Assembly: GCF_001559865.1 (NCBI RefSeq)
Contig: NZ_LOHE01000057.1
Span: 1-58,637, forward strand
Length of the DNA: 58,637 bases
Reading direction: 5' to 3'
From: Abyssisolibacter fermentans
GTDB taxonomy: Bacteria; Bacillota; Clostridia; Tissierellales; MCWD3
Positions 40,800-48,645 of this stretch are shown one piece after another. The translations under genes were made by a program, and so were the position numbers. How positions within the stretch are numbered: position 1 is the stretch's first letter; each line of letters begins with the position of its first letter. The notes under the pieces are model-generated. The model saw only the letters and a list, made by a program, of their open reading frames with translations, did no database searches and was not told the origin of the DNA.

Positions 40800-41804
40800 A
40801 TGAAAAAAGATAAATTATCATTTGCTTTGGTTTACGTAAAATTTGGAATTGTTTATATTTTAGGCACATTAGTTTTTGTTTACTGCTCAGAAGACATCTT
40901 TTTATCAATTATATTTTCTATCTTTGTAAGTGGATTAGTTTTAATGTTTGTGCTGGCAGTAAGAAAGAGAATAAGGGCTGTTATAAAAAGAATGGATGAT
41001 ATGGTTGATAGTGCAATCAATAATGAAGAGTTTGAAGTGTCTTTTAATGATAGAAACATATCAGCTCTTGAAAATAGACTAAGCAGGTTTATAAGTATTT
41101 CAAAAACTGTTTCAAAAGAAAGAGAAAAGGAAAAAAACAAGATAAAGAGTTTAATATCAGATATATCTCATCAAACCAAAACAGCTATGGCAAATCTACT
41201 ATTGTATTCACAGCTTTTACAGGAGCAGTCATTATCTATAGAGACTAAACAATTAGTAAATGAGATATCAGCTTCATCGGAAAAACTTAATTTTTTAATA
41301 CAAGCTCTTGTAAAAATGTCTCGTTTAGAGACAGGGGTTATTAATACAAGTGTGGGTCTATCATCAGTTTATGAATTACTCCAAAATGAAGTATCAGAAA
41401 TAAAAAACAAAGCTGGTAGCAAAAACATAACTATTGATTTGACCTGCTATAATAGTATAAAGGCAGTGTTTGACAATAAATGGACAGGTGAAGCTATATA
41501 CAATATATTAGATAATGCAGTAAAATATACTGAAGATGGTGGAGAAATTAAAGTATCAGCAGTACAATATGAGATATTTACACGCATAGATATAAGTGAT
41601 AACGGTATAGGTATAGAAGATCAAGAAATAAACAATATATTCAAACGCTTTTACCGCTGTAATAATGTAAGTGAATGTAAAGGAGTTGGAATAGGATTAT
41701 ATCTTGCAAGAAAGATTATTTCAATGCAAGGAGGATATATTAAAGTTAAATCAAAACCCAAAATGGGATCAACATTTTCTGTGTTTTTACCAAATAAAAT
41801 TTAG
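40800..41804 (+). CDS. Sensor histidine kinase (module 2)
   Basis: This 334-residue kinase has two N-terminal membrane helices with a very short outside loop, a linker helix, the phospho-acceptor His in LISDISHQTKTAMANLLLYSQ, the N-box ILDNAVKYTEDGG, the G1 box DISDNGIGI and the G2 box GVGIGLYLARKII. It begins one base after the regulator stop. Unlike the module 1 kinase it has a conventional HisKA sequence. Confidence 0.9.
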   Translation: MKKDKLSFALVYVKFGIVYILGTLVFVYCSEDIFLSIIFSIFVSGLVLMFVLAVRKRIRAVIKRMDDMVDSAINNEEFEVSFNDRNISALENRLSRFISISKTVSKEREKEKNKIKSLISDISHQTKTAMANLLLYSQLLQEQSLSIETKQLVNEISASSEKLNFLIQALVKMSRLETGVINTSVGLSSVYELLQNEVSEIKNKAGSKNITIDLTCYNSIKAVFDNKWTGEAIYNILDNAVKYTEDGGEIKVSAVQYEIFTRIDISDNGIGIEDQEINNIFKRFYRCNNVSECKGVGIGLYLARKIISMQGGYIKVKSKPKMGSTFSVFLPNKI

Positions 41805-41906
41805 GGACAAATCTTTTTTTATTAATTTGTTAATTGAGTTTACTATTTTTCTTAATTCTTTCATTACTGTTAGATTTCAGAAAGATTGTGGAAAGAATTA
41901 AATGTT

Positions 41907-41949
41907 ATAGTTTATACATACATTGAGATGTGTGTATAAACTATTTTTG
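41907..41949 (+). terminator. Stem-loop before the module 2 ABC genes
   Basis: ATAGTTTATACA pairs with TGTATAAACTAT, and an inner CAT/ATG extends the stem. TTTTTG follows, then the ribosome site of the ATPase gene. It could end the kinase transcript, attenuate read-through, or hold the operator of the regulator. Confidence 0.6.
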
Positions 41950-41963
41950 TGGAGGAAATTAAA

Positions 41964-42641
41964 ATGACAATATTGAAAACAAATAATCTAAAAAAATACT
42001 ATAGCAAAGAACCTAATATTGTGAAAGCGCTAGATGATGTTTCATTAGAAGTGAAAAACGGGGAATTTGTAGCGATTGTAGGAACATCAGGAAGTGGTAA
42101 ATCAACTTTACTGCATATGCTTGGAGGACTTGATAGACCAAATTCAGGTAATGTAATAGTTGATGGGAATGATATTTTTTCATTAGAAGATGATGAACTT
42201 ACAATTTTCAGACGAAGAAAAATAGGTTTTATATTTCAAAATTATAATCTAGTACCAATGCTAAATGTTTATGAGAACATAGTACTGCCAATTGAGCTTG
42301 ATGGAAATAGAATAGATCAAGAATATGTTGACCAAGTTATTGATACTTTAAAATTATCAGAGAAGCTCAATAACTTACCTAATAATCTTTCAGGAGGACA
42401 GCAGCAACGTGTAGCAATAGCAAGAGCATTAGCAGCAAAACCTGCGATAGTTTTGGCTGATGAACCAACCGGTAATCTTGACAGTAAAACAAGTCAAGAT
42501 GTTATAGGTCTTTTAAAGACAACAAGTAAAAAATTCAACCAAACAATAGTTATGATAACGCATAACGAAGAAATAGCACAGCTTGCAGATAGAATAGTGC
42601 GAATAGAAGATGGAATAATTGTAAGTAAGGTGGTTGAATAA
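41964..42641 (+). CDS. ABC transporter ATPase (MacB/LolD type, module 2)
   Basis: This 225-residue ATPase has Walker [10 protein letters not shown]-loop [17 protein letters not shown], signature [15 protein letters not shown], Walker [14 protein letters not shown] and H-loop ITHNEEIA. I take ATG 41964 after GGAGG. It ends one base before the start codon of the permease gene. Confidence 0.93.
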   Translation: MTILKTNNLKKYYSKEPNIVKALDDVSLEVKNGEFVAIVGTSGSGKSTLLHMLGGLDRPNSGNVIVDGNDIFSLEDDELTIFRRRKIGFIFQNYNLVPMLNVYENIVLPIELDGNRIDQEYVDQVIDTLKLSEKLNNLPNNLSGGQQQRVAIARALAAKPAIVLADEPTGNLDSKTSQDVIGLLKTTSKKFNQTIVMITHNEEIAQLADRIVRIEDGIIVSKVVE

Positions 42642-42642
42642 A

Positions 42643-45246
42643 ATGCTTGAAATTGATAACAAAAAAATCATGAACAGGCTGTCAAAAAGAAGCCTTAAAA
42701 ACAATAAAATGAGAAATATTTTTGTAATCATTGCAATTGTACTTACAACTACTTTGATGACAACTGTTTTCACGTGTGGAGTAAGCTTCTATAAAACATA
42801 CGATTTTCACGCAAGAATGGGAAAAGGTGTTGATAGTGATGGTGATATCAATGGTGGTTTTGATCAATACGAAAAAGTCAAAGAACATGATGAAGTTAAG
42901 AAAGCAGGGATTCTATGTGATTTAGCTACTTCTTATATTCGTTCAAAAGAAGTTACAGGGAATAGAATTTATTTAAAATATGCTGATAGTTCACTTTTTG
43001 AAATGAACTATGTAAAACCTATAGAAGGAGATTATCCAAAAACAAGTGAAGATATATTAGTTCCAACGTTCTTTTTAGACTTGTTTTCTATGCCTTATGA
43101 AGTAAATCAAAAAGTGTCTTTGAATGTACCAATAACTGAAGATGGTAAAGAAATTATTAAACCTATAACATTTAATATATGTGGATATTATAAAGCAGTA
43201 ATACCTCCTACATCAAATTATGGTGAAATATTCACAGATTTCAGTTTTATAGACAAGTACAATCCTCAGCTTCCAAAAGGTTTAAATGAAATTAATATAC
43301 AAACAAAATCACTCAATAGTTTTTCTTCATCATTTGAAGCAATGGAAATTTTGGACAAAATCTCAAAAGATGTGGGAGGAACAGGTATTTCTATATCTCC
43401 TGATTTTTACAATGCATCAAAACTTAGCGATTCGATAACTATGCTTGTGCCTATTTTGGTTTTAGCGCTTTTGGTAGCTCTATGTGGATATTTTTTAATT
43501 TATAATATTTTTGACATTTCCGTAATAAACGATATTCAATTTTATGGACTTTTGAAAACAATAGGTACAACTAAAAAACAAATAAAAAAATTAATTAGAA
43601 AACAAGTGATAATTTTATCAATAACTTCTATTCCTATTGGTTTAATCATAGGTTATTTAATTGGGATTAAGTTTGCTCCTATGGTAATTTCAATGACGAC
43701 TTATAAAGATTTTATGAAGCTATCAAAAAGCCCGTATATATTTATAATATCTTCTATATTTGTATTTTTAACTATATTAATAAGTTGTAGAAAGCCTATG
43801 AGGATGGCTTCGCAAATTTCACCTGTTGAAGCTGTGAAATATGCAGGAGATATAAGTAAAAAGAAAGTAAAAATAAACAAACGAACAAAGAAAAACAATA
43901 TTTATAGAATGGGTTTTGCAAATGTTCTTAGAAACAAAAAGAAAACCCTAGTAACAGTAATTTCTATTTCTTTGTCATCAATTATTTTTATAGTAGTTTG
44001 TAATGTTACAATAGGTTATGATGAATACAAAATATCTGATAGATATAGTCAATCAGATATCTCAATATATCACCATACAGCAAAGTGGCATCAAGAAGTT
44101 CCTTATAAACCTATAGATTATAAATTATATGAAGACATACAAAAACTAGATATTGTCAATAAAGCTGATATCTATTATATGGGTAGAACTTATCCTGATT
44201 ATAAGAATAGAGGCGATATAAGAACAGATTATTTTTCAAAAAGTGAACTTAAAAATAAAGGATTATTGAAAGAAGAAATAAACAGTATAATGAAAGCTCG
44301 TAACGGGTATTATTGTGATTTATTGAATGAGAAAGGAAATGTAGCAGTATCTACTTTGGGAGTTCCAGCAGAAAAAATTGAAACAGAAATTAAAAATTGT
44401 GAAATACTAAGTGGTAATGTTGATAAAGAAAAATTCAAAACAGGTAATTATATTATATTTCAGTCACCAAATGATTTTTATCACGAATCAGATGTAGGCG
44501 GTAATATAATAAAAGCAGGAGATAAATTAGATTTATCGTTTTATGATTATGCAAGAGATATTTATATTGATAAAGAATTCACTGTTATGGCAGTAATAGA
44601 ATCTCAGGATATGTTTGGTCAATATAATATCATGAATAAAGATAGTATAATTTTATCAAACAAAGCATTTCAAGAAATATATTCAAACTACAAAGAGCAA
44701 ATTTTAACTATAGAAATATATACGAAAGAACATCTATCGAAGCAGGATGTTGACAAAATTGAAAGACTTATTAGGAGTACAGGTAATTTTCAAATTGAAA
44801 TGGAATCAAAATATGAATGGCTACAGAATTTTATTGAAGAAAAACGTGCAATAAGCATTATGGGGTACAGCTTGTCATTTATCATTGGTTTTATTGGCAT
44901 ACTTAATATGATAAATACTTTAATTACAAGTATCTTAATGAGAAGACGTGAGCTGGCATCTTTACAGAGTATCGGTATGACAAAAAAACAGCTCAAAAGA
45001 ATGTTTTTAGCAGAGGGAGGAAGCTTATCACTATTATCACTTGTCACAATATTGCCTGTGAGTTTGTATTTATCTATAATGACCGCAAATTCTTTGATGT
45101 TTTCGGGATTTAATTTATTGATATATTTAATCTCACTAATAGGTATTTGTTTGTTGTTATTTATTTTATCGATAACTGTAGCAAGTATAATGATAAAAAA
45201 TATTACAAAAGAAAGCATAGTTGAAAGATTGAGAATTACTGAGTAG
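42643..45246 (+). CDS. FtsX-domain ABC permease, two-repeat form (module 2)
   Basis: This 867-residue permease has a first helix at about 23-45, a first extracellular domain, an FtsX core at about 260-390 (YGLLKTIGTTKKQIKKLI), a second N-terminal-like helix (LRNKKKTLVTVISISLSS, about 425-450), another extracellular domain, and a second FtsX core (LASLQSIGMTKKQLKRMF). This duplicated layout differs from the single-core BceB-type protein of module 1. I start it at ATG 42643 with AAGGTGG upstream. Export or sensing of an antimicrobial is likely; the substrate is unknown. Confidence 0.9.
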   Translation: MLEIDNKKIMNRLSKRSLKNNKMRNIFVIIAIVLTTTLMTTVFTCGVSFYKTYDFHARMGKGVDSDGDINGGFDQYEKVKEHDEVKKAGILCDLATSYIRSKEVTGNRIYLKYADSSLFEMNYVKPIEGDYPKTSEDILVPTFFLDLFSMPYEVNQKVSLNVPITEDGKEIIKPITFNICGYYKAVIPPTSNYGEIFTDFSFIDKYNPQLPKGLNEINIQTKSLNSFSSSFEAMEILDKISKDVGGTGISISPDFYNASKLSDSITMLVPILVLALLVALCGYFLIYNIFDISVINDIQFYGLLKTIGTTKKQIKKLIRKQVIILSITSIPIGLIIGYLIGIKFAPMVISMTTYKDFMKLSKSPYIFIISSIFVFLTILISCRKPMRMASQISPVEAVKYAGDISKKKVKINKRTKKNNIYRMGFANVLRNKKKTLVTVISISLSSIIFIVVCNVTIGYDEYKISDRYSQSDISIYHHTAKWHQEVPYKPIDYKLYEDIQKLDIVNKADIYYMGRTYPDYKNRGDIRTDYFSKSELKNKGLLKEEINSIMKARNGYYCDLLNEKGNVAVSTLGVPAEKIETEIKNCEILSGNVDKEKFKTGNYIIFQSPNDFYHESDVGGNIIKAGDKLDLSFYDYARDIYIDKEFTVMAVIESQDMFGQYNIMNKDSIILSNKAFQEIYSNYKEQILTIEIYTKEHLSKQDVDKIERLIRSTGNFQIEMESKYEWLQNFIEEKRAISIMGYSLSFIIGFIGILNMINTLITSILMRRRELASLQSIGMTKKQLKRMFLAEGGSLSLLSLVTILPVSLYLSIMTANSLMFSGFNLLIYLISLIGICLLLFILSITVASIMIKNITKESIVERLRITE

Positions 45247-45270
45247 ATATAACTAACTAAATAAATATTC

Positions 45271-45306
45271 AAAACAGATACTATTTACACTAGTATCTGT
45301 TTTTTT
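45271..45306 (+). terminator. Intrinsic terminator after module 2
   Basis: AACAGATACTA pairs with TAGTATCTGTT around a 7-base loop, and a T-run follows. Confidence 0.88.
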
Positions 45307-45427
45307 AGACAATCATAAGGGACGGTTCATTTTGACCAAAGATTCATTTTAATATAAATACAATTTTAAAAATTAAAACATACTTAATTAAAAGTCTATC
45401 AGAATTCAAAATACTATTATTAAAGTA

Positions 45428-45455
45428 ACATAATTAATAAATAATACATAATTTA
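45428..45455 (+). promoter_or_regulatory. Tentative sigma-K-like promoter of the small-protein cassette
   Basis: AC at 45428, a 17-base spacer and CATAATTTA at 45447..45455 match the Bacillus sigma-K pattern AC-N16/17-CATANNNTA. The pattern is short and the region AT-rich, so chance is possible. It gains some weight from the sigma-E-like promoter of the next unit. Confidence 0.35.
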
Positions 45456-45518
45456 TATTAGGCAAAGTCATAGCAAAGAGTTTGACAAAAAGTTAATTAA
45501 CCAAAAGGAGGTAAAAAA

Positions 45519-45680
45519 ATGGCAGATAGAATATATGCATCAGTAGTTAACCAAAAAGCAGTAAGCCAAGTTGAACTACAAGTATTATCATTAGTAGCAG
45601 CACAATTGATTAATTTGATGGAAGCGCAATTTGGATTTGCAGCACAAATTGAAGATGATGATGTAGTAGATATTATTTAA
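45519..45680 (+). CDS. Small acidic-tailed protein, cassette gene 1 (tandem copy A)
   Basis: This 53-residue protein begins MADRIYASVVNQKAVSQ. Residues 16-43 form a strongly hydrophobic, probably amphipathic helix (QVLSLVAAQLINLMEAQFGF), and the tail is acidic (EDDDVVDII). AAGGAGG lies 8 bases before the ATG. The encoded protein is identical to that of the next gene. It has no signal peptide and no cysteines. The look is that of a self-assembling helix. A loose resemblance to RebB/R-body proteins (AVSQ..L.VL...A) is noted but not established. I do not recognise the family. Confidence 0.85.
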   Translation: MADRIYASVVNQKAVSQVELQVLSLVAAQLINLMEAQFGFAAQIEDDDVVDII

Positions 45681-45720
45681 GAATAAAAACAAAAAACTAT
45701 GACTAAAGGGAGGTAAAAAA

Positions 45721-45882
45721 ATGGCAGATAGAATATATGCATCAGTAGTTAACCAAAAAGCAGTAAGTCAAGTTGAACTACAAGTATTATCATTAGTAGC
45801 AGCACAATTGATCAATTTAATGGAAGCGCAGTTTGGATTTGCAGCGCAAATTGAAGATGATGATGTAGTAGATATTATTTAA
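45721..45882 (+). CDS. Small acidic-tailed protein, cassette gene 2 (tandem copy B)
   Basis: This encodes the same 53 residues as the gene at 45519. The coding sequences differ at five positions, all synonymous (for example AGC/AGT, ATT/ATC and CAA/CAG), and both have GGAGGTAAAAAA before the ATG. The two genes lie 40 bases apart. Sequence identity at the protein level with silent drift in DNA shows selection on the protein. Two copies in series suggest that a large amount of product is needed, as for a structural subunit. Confidence 0.85.
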   Translation: MADRIYASVVNQKAVSQVELQVLSLVAAQLINLMEAQFGFAAQIEDDDVVDII

Positions 45883-45922
45883 TAAATATCCTCCAGAATA
45901 TTTAGGGAAGGAGAGACTTGAG

Positions 45923-46144
45923 TTGAAAATTGGGTTCTATAAGGACGGATTAAAAGTTAATTCAAAAAAATTCAATCCCTTAAATGTGGCATTTAAGGGT
46001 CATAAATTAGAAACAGATAAAGAGTATAAACCTTTAGAAGCTTCAGAAGTTCTAGAAACATTTAGATCTATTAGTGGTCAAAGAAATACAAGACAAGATA
46101 AAATAAATGCATTAAAACAGATGATTGATAAGATGAATATGTAA
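45923..46144 (+). CDS. Unknown small protein, cassette gene 3
   Basis: This 73-residue protein starts with TTG, with GGAG 9 bases upstream. It begins with a short beta-type segment (MKIGFYKDGLKVNSKKF) and ends in a helix (ASEVLETFRSISGQRNTRQDKINALKQMIDKM). The helix resembles the end of the protein encoded at 46849. A terminator follows directly, so genes 1-3 form the first transcription unit of the cassette. No function is known to me. Confidence 0.65.
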   Translation: MKIGFYKDGLKVNSKKFNPLNVAFKGHKLETDKEYKPLEASEVLETFRSISGQRNTRQDKINALKQMIDKMNM

Positions 46145-46147
46145 TAT

Positions 46148-46190
46148 AAAAACATAGTCACTACCATTATGGGAGTGGCTATGTTTTTAA
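46148..46190 (+). terminator. Intrinsic terminator inside the cassette
   Basis: AAAAACATAG.CACT pairs with AGTG.CTATGTTTTT, with T's at the end. It splits the cassette into two transcription units. Confidence 0.85.
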
Positions 46191-46285
46191 ACAGAGAACC
46201 CTTATCCAAGTCTGGTGTAAATCGAAGTGAGTAGGATTTTAAAGTTATGCAAGTTCACTAGTGAGATTGAGTCCTAATAATCTAT

Positions 46286-46314
46286 TAACATTTATATGAT
46301 AGATTACATACAAT
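46286..46314 (+). promoter_or_regulatory. Sigma-E-like (sporulation) promoter of cassette unit 2
   Basis: The -35-like TAACATT (46286) and a perfect -10 CATACAAT (46307..46314) are 14 bases apart. This matches the Bacillus sigma-E consensus (KMATATT, N14, CATACAAT-like) with one mismatch. It lies 21 bases before the first ATG of the unit. A 10-bp palindrome TCACTAGTGA lies 22 bases further upstream (46255..46264). Mother-cell expression during sporulation is inferred. Confidence 0.55.
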
Positions 46315-46334
46315 ATTATGTAGGAGAAATTTAT

Positions 46335-46517
46335 ATGTATAGAGGTGATGTAATATTGAGTAAGGAAAAGAACAAATCCTTCAAAAAAAAAAATGATGTA
46401 ATGATGGGGGCTAAAATTGTCAATCAATTAAATACTAACCAGCAAACAAATATGACACTTTCTGCTTATTGTGTAACAACACAAAATAGCTCTACAGTAA
46501 ATATTAATTGTGGATAG
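46335..46517 (+). CDS. Unknown small protein, cassette gene 4
   Basis: This is a protein of about 60 residues. It has a lysine-rich start (LSKEKNKSFKKKND) followed by MGAKIVNQLNTNQQTNMT and an Asn/Thr/Ser-rich end with two cysteines (CVTTQNSSTVNINCG). ATG 46335 has AGGAG 8 bases upstream. TTG 46356 after GAGGTGATG would give 53 residues and is a fair alternative, because other genes here start with TTG. The polar Asn/Gln/Thr composition suggests a structural or surface-exposed protein. The function is unknown. Confidence 0.55.
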   Translation: MYRGDVILSKEKNKSFKKKNDVMMGAKIVNQLNTNQQTNMTLSAYCVTTQNSSTVNINCG

Positions 46518-46531
46518 AGGTGATAGAGGAC

Positions 46532-46828
46532 ATGAATACGCAAAATCAATGGATAAAAATAAAAATGAAAAAGAAAAACAAGAAGGTACCTTCAGAAATA
46601 CAAATAAATACCGATGGTGTTGTATATATAGATGGAGAAATTTATGATGAAAGTACTTCTAAATATGCAAGAATGAGTATAGATGTTGATAATCACAATA
46701 GAATTAATATAGGAGAAGAAACGCAAAAAATAATTGAAAGTAGGGAAAAGGCTAAAAAAGGGGATGTGGTAACGATAAAAGATATTAAAGGTCCTGACAG
46801 AACTGAAAGTACAACCGTAAAATTTTAA
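46532..46828 (+). CDS. Unknown small protein, cassette gene 5
   Basis: This 98-residue protein has an N-terminal basic stretch (KIKMKKKNKKVPS) and then a beta-type segment, EIQINTDGVVYIDGEIYDES. Similar phrases appear in genes 7 and 8 of the cassette (IKKSGEMTINGLD and INEEGIVWLNDKE). I take ATG 46532 with AGAGGA upstream. There are no membrane segments and no cysteines. The function is unknown. Confidence 0.6.
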   Translation: MNTQNQWIKIKMKKKNKKVPSEIQINTDGVVYIDGEIYDESTSKYARMSIDVDNHNRINIGEETQKIIESREKAKKGDVVTIKDIKGPDRTESTTVKF

Positions 46829-46848
46829 TTGGTACTGGAGGAGTTGTT

Positions 46849-47136
46849 ATGGTAGAAAAAAAGAATTCAAGTAGTCAAAATGTTGAATCAGATTTTCAAT
46901 ATGAAAATGAAGAACTTGATAATATTGAAAGTAAAGTAGAAGAAGAAAAAAAAGAGAGAAAGGTTTTTATGAATTACAATAAAGAAGGGGAGTTTGAAAT
47001 TAAAATTCATGAAAGAGAAAATATAAATCCCTTCGAATTATTAGAAAAGCTGAATCGAGTACAAAGTAATGAGAAATTATCAAGTAAAGAAAAAAATAAA
47101 CTAGTAAATAAAATTATGTCAAAATATCTGAGGTGA
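46849..47136 (+). CDS. Unknown small charged protein, cassette gene 6
   Basis: This 95-residue protein has a charged, probably disordered first half (NEELDNIESKVEEEKKE), then KVFMNYNKEGEFEIKIHE and a helical end (INPFELLEKLNRVQS...KNKLVNKIMSKYLR). Both elements recall gene 3 (a short strand followed by a lysine-rich helix). GGAGGAG precedes the ATG, and the end meets the start region of the next gene. Confidence 0.6.
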   Translation: MVEKKNSSSQNVESDFQYENEELDNIESKVEEEKKERKVFMNYNKEGEFEIKIHERENINPFELLEKLNRVQSNEKLSSKEKNKLVNKIMSKYLR

Positions 47137-47141
47137 TGGTT

Positions 47142-47423
47142 TTGAACAATGCTATCTCATCTATGAATCTTAATCTTTCAAATCAAGCTAATACTATTAA
47201 ATCGGAACAAGTAAATTTGTCACAATTCAACTTTTTTGTGATACTTGGTCTTGAATACTTATATGAACAGATTGAAAATAATAGGGAAATAAAAGGAATT
47301 CCTATTGACATAAGCATAAAAAAATCTGGAGAAATGACTATAAATGGTCTGGATCAAGATTTAATTGATGATAATAATATTCGTATCTATTCAGATAAAA
47401 AAGTTACAAATAGCAATAAGTAA
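47142..47423 (+). CDS. Unknown small protein, cassette gene 7
   Basis: This is a 93-residue protein. I start it at TTG 47142, 4-5 bases after GAGGTGAT; the ATG at 47136 lies inside that site. It contains NLSNQANTIKSEQVNLSQFN, then FFVILGLEYLYEQIEN, then the strand motif IDISIKKSGEMTINGLD. Gene 8 has the same order of motifs, so the two are paralogues. The function is unknown. Confidence 0.6.
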   Translation: MNNAISSMNLNLSNQANTIKSEQVNLSQFNFFVILGLEYLYEQIENNREIKGIPIDISIKKSGEMTINGLDQDLIDDNNIRIYSDKKVTNSNK

Positions 47424-47458
47424 TTTTTTATTAATAGTGCAGAGAGGAGGAAGTGTTT

Positions 47459-47797
47459 TTGGAAAATGAAGAGAGTAGTAAAATTAACTATGAAGATGAA
47501 AATGTAGAAAATGAAATAAAAAATATGATAAAAGGTGGAAAAGGTTCAAGTTATAATTTTTTAGTAAATGCTTCAAATCAAGCCAATTTGGTGAATACTT
47601 ATAATTTATCACCTCTTCAATTGAATTCCATTTTTGTGTTAATTTCTCCCTATTACATTGAAAATTTTAATATAGAAGATTTAAATATAAATGTAAAAAT
47701 TAATGAAGAAGGTATTGTTTGGTTGAACGATAAAGAATTTAAAACTTTGGAAATAGAAAAAGGAGTAAAAGTATTTGGTATTGTCAAACAAGAATAG
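47459..47797 (+). CDS. Unknown small protein, cassette gene 8 (paralogue of gene 7)
   Basis: This is a 112-residue protein. I start it at TTG 47459, 8 bases after GAGGAGG. After an acidic start it reads NFLVNASNQANLVNTYNLSP, LQLNSIFVLISPYYIENFN, and the strand motif NVKINEEGIVWLNDKEF. Gene 7 has matching SNQAN, LS.xQ(F/L)N, FV..... and strand segments in the same order. Its acidic N-terminal 35 residues are extra. No catalytic motif is visible. Confidence 0.6.
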   Translation: MENEESSKINYEDENVENEIKNMIKGGKGSSYNFLVNASNQANLVNTYNLSPLQLNSIFVLISPYYIENFNIEDLNINVKINEEGIVWLNDKEFKTLEIEKGVKVFGIVKQE

Positions 47798-47809
47798 GTG
47801 GTGTGATAA

Positions 47810-48166
47810 ATGATTTGCAAAGAATGTAATGAAATAGAAGTTATAAAAATATATAAGAAAGAACATGTAAAGTTTAAATGTAAAAATGGGCATGAGTGGT
47901 ATGAGCATTATATTGATCAGGGAGGAATTCATCAAAGACCTAAATCCTACAAAGTGAAAATAGAAGATATATTATTTCCAAGTGAAAAAGCTTTATATAA
48001 AAAAGTATTAAGAGAAATAAGTAAAAATCCAAGTTTTTATACTTCTTCAAATCCTACAGAGATTGTTCAGCATTTAATAAATAATTGCAAATTAGATAAA
48101 GAAAAGATTTATAAATTATTTAAGAAGATTACTCTTTATAACGAAAAAAAAATTAGCATTGAGTAG
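47810..48166 (+). CDS. Zinc-ribbon-like small protein, cassette gene 9
   Basis: This 118-residue protein opens with MICKECNEIEVIKIYKK and then VKFKCKNGHEWYEHYI. CxxC plus CxxxH makes a small zinc-binding finger of the kind found at the N-terminus of recognition or scaffold proteins. The second half is helical (ILFPSEKALYKKVLREISKN; EIVQHLINNCKLDKEKIYKL). It begins 12 bases after gene 8. It is the only cassette protein with a recognisable fold element. It could act as an adaptor or regulator. Confidence 0.6.
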   Translation: MICKECNEIEVIKIYKKEHVKFKCKNGHEWYEHYIDQGGIHQRPKSYKVKIEDILFPSEKALYKKVLREISKNPSFYTSSNPTEIVQHLINNCKLDKEKIYKLFKKITLYNEKKISIE

Positions 48167-48183
48167 AATGGAGGAAAGATATC

Positions 48184-48594
48184 ATGGAACTTAATACTAA
48201 TAAAAACAAAAAAGTAAATATTCATCATACACAATTTACCGGTCTTATTCTATCAAGCACTGATGACTTTGAAGAAAAGCTACAAAAGATTAATACAAAA
48301 GAAGAAAAAAAGATAGAAGAAGAGAATAACGTAAAAAGAGATGAAAAGATAGAAGAAGAGAGTAACGTAAAAAAAGATGAAAAGATAGAAGAAGAGAGTA
48401 ATGTAAAAAAAGATGAAAAGATAGAAGACAAGATTAATGCAAAAAAAGATGAAAAGATAGAAGATAAGGTTGATATAGAAAACAAAGATGATGATGATCA
48501 GATTGAGAGAGATGAGATTTTTATAAGCAATCCTTTTGATGAAATTTTGAAATTATATTCGATACATGAAAATAGAAATGAAAGAAATAAATAG
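48184..48594 (+). CDS. Highly charged 12-residue-repeat protein, cassette gene 10
   Basis: This 136-residue protein starts with KKVNIHHTQFTGLILSSTDD. Residues about 39-98 consist of five copies of a 12-residue Lys/Glu unit (for example KKDEKIEEESNV; 36-bp DNA repeats at 48298..48477), probably a single alpha-helix or coiled coil. An acidic stretch and an end reading FISNPFDEILKLYSIHE follow. GGAGG precedes the ATG. It closes the cassette. Repeat number could vary between strains. Confidence 0.65.
   Translation: MELNTNKNKKVNIHHTQFTGLILSSTDDFEEKLQKINTKEEKKIEEENNVKRDEKIEEESNVKKDEKIEEESNVKKDEKIEDKINAKKDEKIEDKVDIENKDDDDQIERDEIFISNPFDEILKLYSIHENRNERNK
48298..48477 (+). repeat. Five 36-bp tandem repeats inside cassette gene 10
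   Basis: Units begin at 48298, 48334, 48370, 48406 and 48442, with no length change. The second and third are nearly identical; the fourth and fifth have diverged. Confidence 0.8.
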
Positions 48595-48614
48595 TAAGGA
48601 TAAATTATGTACCT

Positions 48615-48645
48615 AAGGGATGATTTGGAGTGATCCTTTTTTATT
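48615..48645 (+). terminator. Probable terminator of the cassette
   Basis: AAGGgAT.A pairs imperfectly with T.ATCCTT, followed by a T-run, 20 bases after the last cassette gene. Confidence 0.55.

Noticed and set aside
40522-40908. Minus-strand open frame of 128 codons
   Set aside because: It overlaps the end of a certain response regulator gene and the start of its kinase gene, and lacks any recognisable motif.
45519-45882. Gas-vesicle GvpA or two-peptide bacteriocin genes
   Set aside because: The sequence lacks GvpA motifs, and there is no leader with a double-glycine site, no modification enzyme and no dedicated exporter next to it.
48225-48485. Ser/Phe-rich open frame on the minus strand
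   Set aside because: It mirrors the Lys/Glu repeats of the plus-strand cassette gene at 48184, which has a proper ribosome site and follows the operon direction.
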